64,000 bases of DNA from Incurvaria masculella (lineage: Eukaryota; Arthropoda; Insecta; Lepidoptera; Incurvariidae), in the NCBI GenBank assembly GCA_946894095.1, contig OX335652.1, forward strand, positions 10,501,001 through 10,565,000, given 5' to 3'. The position numbers and the translations under genes are program-made. Each line of letters begins with the position of its first letter. The first letter of the stretch is position 1. The notes under the pieces were generated by a model. The model worked only from the letters and a program-made list of their open reading frames with translations. It was not told the origin of the DNA and did no database searches. This document shows positions 60,001-64,000 of the stretch, in pieces.

Positions 60001-63000
60001 TTTAAGCCCGCTCGGGTTGGTACCATCGCATTGGATGAAAAGATGGTCGAAGCGGCAATGAAAAATTGTCCGTGTTTTCCATCCAGTTCAATGTAGCCGT
60101 GCTCATAAAGGGAAGGTCCTGGCATGGCACCTAATTCCTTCGGGAATGTGGTGTATTGGGCTAATATCATAACGGTAGTTGTGTGGTATTAGCCATCCAT
60201 GTCAGGTCGCATAAAAAAAAAAATCTCCAAACTATCGCCACACACTCGCTACACTACCTCCAAACTACCACCACATACCCGCCACTCAACCTCCACACTA
60301 CCGACGTGACGAATGTGCTGAACTTTCGTGAAATATTAGGTTGGGGAAAAAGTTTCTTCGCATTTTTTAAGAAAATTCAAAACATTTTTTAATATGGTTT
60401 ATTTACATTTAACTAAAGTATGTAGGTACCATTTTGTTCGATAACTTTTTGCCATCTTGTAGGTAGGGACATGATCCCATTGCTATAGAAATATTGGGAC
60501 TTCTGATCAATATACCGCGACAAGTGGTTTTGGCAGTCCTCTCGTGATGTTAACCTGACACTGCCTAAAGAATTCTGAAGAGACCTAAACAGGTGGAAAT
60601 CTGAAGATGCAAGGTCAGGACTATACGGCGGATGCATTAACACCTCCCAGCCAAACTCTCTTAGTTTTTGCTGAGTGGCTAAAGATGTGTGAGGTCTAGC
60701 GTTATCATGATGAAAAACCACACCCCTTCTGTTGATTAATTCCGGCCGCTTTCTCTCAACTTCTTGCTTTAATCTCATCAGTTGTTCGCAGTAGAGTTCA
60801 GAATCGATGGTCCTGCCTGGTGGTAACAGCTCATAATGAATAATGCCCTTCCAATCCCACCACACACACAGCATCACCTTGTTGCGAGTTAACCCGGGTT
60901 TCGCCACAGTCTGTGAAGCTTGACCGGCCTTTGACCACGACCTTTTTCGCACGTTCTTGTCGTACGTGATCCACTTTTCATCACCAGTTATCAGCTTCTT
61001 CAAAAATGGTTCGGTTTAATCGTAATAAAGAATCACAAATGAGTACATGGTTCATTAGGTTTCTTTCAGTGAGCTCGTGAGGTACCCAAATATCGAGCTT
61101 TTTTGTGTACCCAGTTTTTTTCAAATGCGCCAAAACTGTTTTGTGGTCAAATCCTAGTTCTTCAGCTACGTCGTAACTACTGATATGCCGATCTTGCTCC
61201 ACTTTTTCAAAAATGGCATCCATTTTATCCGTAATAGGGCGACCAGAGCGACGTGCATCTTTGACATCAAAATTTCCGGATTGAAAACGCTTAAACCAAA
61301 TTTGTGCTACTCTCACAGACACTGCACTAGGTCCATAAACATCGCAAATTTTTTTCGCGGCTTGCGTTGCATTTTTACCTTTTTTGTAGTAAAATTTTAA
61401 AATGTATCGAATTTCTTCATTAGATTCACTCATTTTGACAGTACGAAAAACAAATGAGAATCACACATTTTCCTAATTTGAATTTGGAATTATGTTCTTT
61501 AAAATTTAAACTTTCAATGATACCAAAACCAGCCAGATACAAATAGTATAGCCAAAGAGATTTTATTACAAGTTCATACATACTATAATGCGAAAAGACT
61601 TTTTCCCCGACCTATTATGTTCAACTTATTTGAGATTTTTGTGAAACGGCTTTACAATTGGTTTACGGCCCATATGATAAGTGACGTTACAGCCCGTACA
61701 TGTGGTACAGTGTATATTAATTTAAATCTTAGTTTTATTTATTTTTTAGCTACGTTTTTCTCCTTCTTCATGACACTGCAAATTGTGGTCGTCATCCAAT
61801 ACGCTTACCTGACTACAATGCATACACAACGCTCATTCTGAGCCCATAGTCCCAGCTGTCACCTAACTTGGCATTTACGGCAAACCAATCGACTGGTGTT
61901 TTCAAATGTATGGAGAAATTGAAGAGCGCGCGCAGTGGGCTTTAAAAAAACTAACATTTGCGAGTCCGAGTTTGATTTGACAGCTTACTTAGTTAGTTAG
62001 TTAGTTGGGCAAAATGTTTTCCGCGCTAAGCCTACTTCACAGAGAGGCCATTGTGCGTAACAAAGGTGACTATGTAAGCCATCCCAGCTCGTCCCAGAAG
62101 TCCAGCATACCCTTTACATTACCACAGGCCTCTGCAAGGGATCCCGGTGCTCCCAGGGTCTGCGCCCGATGGTCGGCCACACTCTTGCACTCCAACAGTA
62201 CATGGGCGGTTGTTTCCGTTGTCTCCATGCAGCCACGACATAGAGGGCTGTCCGTCACCCCCAGGTTATGGAGGTGCTTGTTGAGTGAACAATGTCCTGT
62301 CATTGTTCCCACCATTGTGCGTAGATCATTTCTTTTCAGATGCAACAGCTTGTGCGTGAGGCGCTTATTGAGGGATGGGATGACCTCTCTGGCCTGCCTG
62401 CAATCTACCAGGTGTTTCCATCCGGTATTGTGAAGCATCTTGGTTCTATCTTGTAGCCAGTTTTTAAGTTGACTAAATGGTATAGGCACTATGGGTTCTG
62501 GACCCATTAGTACTGTACTGGATCCTCGTTTGGCCAGTTCATCTGCAGCGTCATTACCCACAGAGCCACTGTGTCCTCTTATCCACTGCAAAGTTACGTG
62601 ATTGTTTCTCGCTACTTCTTCTAGGGCGCAATGACATTCTAGAATTAAGCCCGAGTTAACTTTGTTATTTTTCAGTGCGTTTAGTACAGATGCGCTATCT
62701 GAGATAATTCTTATCTTATAGTCGTGCATCTTCCTGGTTTTGATTGCCTCTGCGGCTCGAATTATTCCCACACATTCTGCCTGAAATATGGTGTTAAAGG
62801 CGCCTAGGGTTGTAGAGATGTTGATGTTCGCATCTCGGGAGAAGACACCCGCTCCAGTTCCCGAATTTGTTTTTGATCCATCTGTGTAGATTCGGATTTC
62901 TCTCACCCCTGATTGGTCTGCGAGTTCTTCCTTCAGTTGGATGTGATAGTTTCTTTTAAAGATATGGTTGGTAGAAATCTTGTCACAGACAGCTTACTTA

Positions 63001-64000
63001 ACTTTGCCGTAAATACGGCGGCGTTGCCGTTTACGTCGACTCCGCGTTTTCATACAAATCGGAAGTCCGAGTTTGACTTTGACAGCTTGAAGAATTATAA
63101 CCAAACAGAATATCTAGTAAAAACTTATATGGAGTTGGACATTTGTACGGAACTTCGAAGTTCCGTAAACGCCAGTTTAGGTGACAACTGGGACAAGCAG
63201 CTCTGGATTCTGGAAACCGCACGTACGAGGTCCGTAGCACAATACTGCCGCAGCAGCAACACAGCAAGTAAGGTGGCCACCTTTTATAAACTAAACAGTA
63301 GTGATTGCGCGTTGCAGGGACACCATTTACGTCTCCAGAATCGCTGATCGACGCGGCACTCCACGAGCAGCTGAACGAGGAGGGCTGGCACGCGGCGCCG
63401 AGCGGTCACCGCCTCGCGCGAGACATTCTCTCCGAGGCGCTGCGAACCTACTCCAAGTAAGTCACTACCTCGCAACCTGTTCGTAGCGAGCAGCTCAACT
63501 CAACTACCCCGCGACATCCAAGTTAAGCATCTTGCTGTGATAATGACGTATTTTGGTACTTTTGCATCCGATAGCAGATGTAACTTTTTCTGGGTCGGAT
63601 CTTGCCCAATGGGGAAGAAAACGGCTTATTTATCACGACAGGTCGCGTCCAGACGAGCTTAACTAGAAGATCTGTAAAAGTTGTCAAGATACTCAACAAA
63701 ATAAAACAGAATAGATATGAACATTTTATTTACTCAACCTATGTAATTGAAATGACTTTAATTTCTACATTATTATTTCTAAAATGTATTGTTCCAGATT
63801 ATGCTAATCAAATTAAGCGATGTAACCAAATTAAATATAATTAAATGTTGTTTTACTTACGTGCTTATCAAACCGAATGCAATCGGCTCTTGTCACGCAG
63901 TTCAAAACATTTATGAACGATGGTCGTCTCCTTGCAGCCTGACGGATTCCTGGGAGGAGCGCGCGTCGAGCCCCGAGGGGGAGCGACCCGCGTCGTCACC
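51088..64000 (+). CDS. Diap2: Inhibitor of apoptosis, Diap2 type: three BIRs plus UBA, 3' end cut by window
   Basis: IAP proteins bind caspases and ubiquitinate partners; in insects Diap2 acts in IMD immune signalling. Exons: 51088-51492, 52541-52707, 53738-53848, 54892-55096, 55836-55997, 59327-59410, 59653-59755, 63318-63456 and 63938 to the edge. Phases agree; 479 codons are visible. BIR1 (residues 7-76) has the zinc ligands C41, C44, H61 and C68. BIR2 is split at FINWP/VRFISRESLASAGFY, with CAWCGGEL and H/C ligands. BIR3 is split at GFYYTGSDDQ/VRCFYCDGGLGKWEP. Exon 7 encodes a UBA-like helix set (ALAALGAGVGADRVRSAIRR). The window ends before the expected RING, so E3 activity cannot be judged. 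A linker of S, Q, P and T separates BIR2 from BIR3. The intron 4 donor GTCCGA is weak. Confidence 0.93.
51775..51830 (-). mobile_element. SINE tail fragment
   Basis: CATTACACCATATTCCCAAA and GTCATGCCGGGACCTTCCCT match the tail of the tRNA-headed SINE in minus orientation. It lies in Diap2 intron 1; the rest of that intron (to 52540) shows no other recognisable unit apart from the arm at 52375. Confidence 0.6.
52375..52500. mobile_element. Single arm of the 32-kb foldback family
   Basis: ATGTTACGGCTTTTCACGCG, GACATTCTTCGACGTTTCG and CCCGTTGCCAAGGAGGCATC match one half of the element at 32063-32233. The second arm is missing. It ends about 40 bp before Diap2 exon 2. Confidence 0.8.
54240..54470 (+). 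mobile_element. SINE body fragment in Diap2 intron 3
   Basis: GGTTGGGTTAATCCCGCC and GGTCGGTACCACCACATTGA match the SINE body. The remainder is too diverged to align by eye. Confidence 0.55.
54560..54775 (+). mobile_element. R1-type LINE 3' end with GTTA tail
   Basis: GGCCTGTGGGAGTGTAAAGG, TGCTGGACTTCTGGGACGAG and CTGGGATGGCTTACATAGTC encode the GMLDFWDELGWLT end seen in the LINE at 61992-62987. It is followed by AAAACATTTTGCCCA and (GTTA)n. The element is severely 5'-truncated. Confidence 0.85.
55124..55406 (+). repeat. Hairpin-ended repeat family H, copy 5
   Basis: It starts AGGGTCCCGTACCCAAACGG and ends GTGCGAGTCCGACTCGCAC-TTGGCCGG. It occupies Diap2 intron 4 directly beside another copy. 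Confidence 0.85.
55406..55500 (+). repeat. Family H, truncated copy 6
   Basis: It begins TAGGGTTCCGTACCCATAGG immediately after copy 5 ends, and stops at CTGTGTCTCATGAACTTACA, where a SINE joins. Confidence 0.8.
55502..55692 (-). mobile_element. tRNA-derived SINE head and body, minus copy
   Basis: On the minus strand TACAGCTTATGGTGTAGAGG and GATTATGGGTTCAAATCC are A- and B-box-like, followed by TTTCTTTCTCTTTCTGAATT. It completes the trio of repeats that fill Diap2 intron 4. Confidence 0.8.
56163..56450 (+). repeat. Hairpin-ended repeat family H, copy 7
   Basis: GGTTCCGTACCCAAAGGGTG start and GTGCGAGGCCGACTCACACT end, with the hairpin partly decayed. It lies in Diap2 intron 5. Confidence 0.82.
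56873..57112 (-). repeat. Hairpin-ended repeat family H, copy 8
   Basis: A minus copy with CTCGCACACGAAGGGTTCCG at the left and a (GACG)n tract at about 57032-57055 before the TTTGGGTACGGAACCCT end. Confidence 0.82.
57113..59326. other. Diap2 intron 5, right part
   Basis: No coding exon of Diap2 is seen. A minus-strand open frame (58387-58139) begins MKYEDSNGEHRLDKNFETSK and is rich in charged residues and serine. It has no recognisable family and starts right at a LINE-like tail (58378-58497), so it may be a fragment of an unknown transposon protein. Confidence 0.4.
58378..58497 (-). mobile_element. LINE-like 3' end, minus copy
   Basis: Reverse complement of the 44640-44765 unit: TTTCATTTCATTTATTTAAA, then TGGTAGTTAAACTACTCTAA and GATCCGCGGATTCTATCAAC. 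Confidence 0.6.
59817..60226 (+). mobile_element. Complete tRNA-derived SINE
   Basis: The head GGCTCGTAGCCTAGTGGCGC contains an A box (TAGCCTAGTGG) and, 40 bp on, GGGTTCAATTCC is a B box, together an internal RNA polymerase III promoter. The body continues with TCTCTTTCCGAGTTTGATAC, ACTAGGTGGTAGGGTTTAAG and CATAAAGGGAAGGTCCTGGC, and ends in poly(A) at 60212-60223. It is the best reference copy in the window. Confidence 0.9.
60339..61612 (-). mobile_element. mariner transposon, 1274 bp, one frameshift
   Basis: Terminal inverted repeats GGTTGGGGAAAAAGT-TTCTTCGCATT and the reverse complement of AATGCGAAAAGACTTTTTCC are flanked by TA on both sides. The transposase is read from 61433 to 60413. 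The N-terminal half has the helix-turn-helix DNA-binding regions (YYKKGKNATQAAKKICDVYG, WFKRFQSGNFDVKD). The catalytic half has TGDEKWI, VVFHHDNARPHTS and YSPDLASSDFHLF, the three aspartates of a DD34D enzyme. A single missing base near 61003 separates the halves, so the copy is inactive but otherwise nearly whole. Confidence 0.95.
61850..63193. mobile_element. MITE family A, copy 5, split by a LINE
   Basis: Termini CAGCTGTCACCTAACTTGG (left) and CCAGTTTAGGTGACAACTG (right) are present with the usual interior. The interior is split after TTGATTTGACAGCTTACTTA; the sequence GACAGCTTACTTA occurs at 61979-61991 and again at 62988-63000, bracketing the LINE. Confidence 0.9.
61992..62987 (-). mobile_element. 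5'-truncated R1-type LINE with 13-bp target duplication
   Basis: The minus strand (62906-62070) encodes an intact RNase H domain (IRIYTDGSKTNSGTGAGVFS, FQAECVGIIRAAEAI, IRIISDSASVLNAL, LQWIRGHSGSVGNDAADELA) and a C-terminal zinc knuckle (CRGCMETTETTAHVLLEC), ending DELGWLT and a stop. A TTAG simple-repeat tail lies at the 3' end (61986-62007). The open, undamaged frame and perfect duplication suggest a recent insertion. Confidence 0.93.
63545..63780 (+). repeat. Interspersed repeat fragment in Diap2 intron 8
   Basis: GGGGAAGAAAACGGCTTATT, TTATCACGACAGG and GTAATTGAAATGACTTTAAT match 44790-44995 in order and orientation. Confidence 0.6.

Overview
This window is eukaryotic, and most likely lepidopteran. 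Its genes are split by introns with GT-AG borders, plus one GC-AG and one probable U12-type intron. The protein-coding exons match animal families in insect-like form, and the introns are packed with tRNA- and 5S-derived SINEs, R1/jockey-type LINE remnants, a mariner element and many TTAA or foldback MITEs. No bacterial gene organisation, CRISPR array or stand-alone RNA gene was seen. All calls come from reading translations and splice sites by eye. No database search was run.

Layout from left to right: the last exon of a hexokinase gene (+, 181-256); Rab4 (-, 10472-6492, 4 exons, complete); a four-level nest of transposons (11590-14214); the ATP synthase subunit s / DMAC2L-like gene (+, 14284-18572, 3 exons); dihydroorotate dehydrogenase (-, 22587-19276, first exon not found); the Hermansky-Pudlak HPS1 homologue (+, 26091-40223, 11 exons); Abraxas (-, 49728-47780, 3 exons); and a three-BIR, UBA-containing inhibitor of apoptosis of the Diap2 type (+, from 51088, running off the right edge before its expected RING).

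The genes do not form a pathway. They are housekeeping and trafficking genes in mixed orientation: glycolysis entry, endosome recycling, mitochondrial ATP synthase/complex I assembly, pyrimidine synthesis, lysosome-related organelle biogenesis, deubiquitinase scaffolding and apoptosis/immune signalling. Rab4 and HPS1 both serve the endosomal system, since HPS1 is half of the BLOC-3 Rab32/38 exchange factor, but nothing here shows co-regulation.

The most unusual region is the 3' end of HPS1. The terminal coding exon, with its splice acceptor and stop codon, is repeated 15 times head to tail. The first 14 steps have an exact 222-bp period, and a damaged 218-bp unit and a remnant follow (40046-43424). 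The same gene has a probable AT-AA U12-type intron, a GC-AG first intron and a duplicated fragment of its penultimate exon. A 1070-codon antisense reading frame over the array is a by-product of the period being divisible by three.

Repeats explain most of the remaining sequence. Several insertions have readable target-site duplications or empty-site comparisons, so the order of insertion can be worked out.
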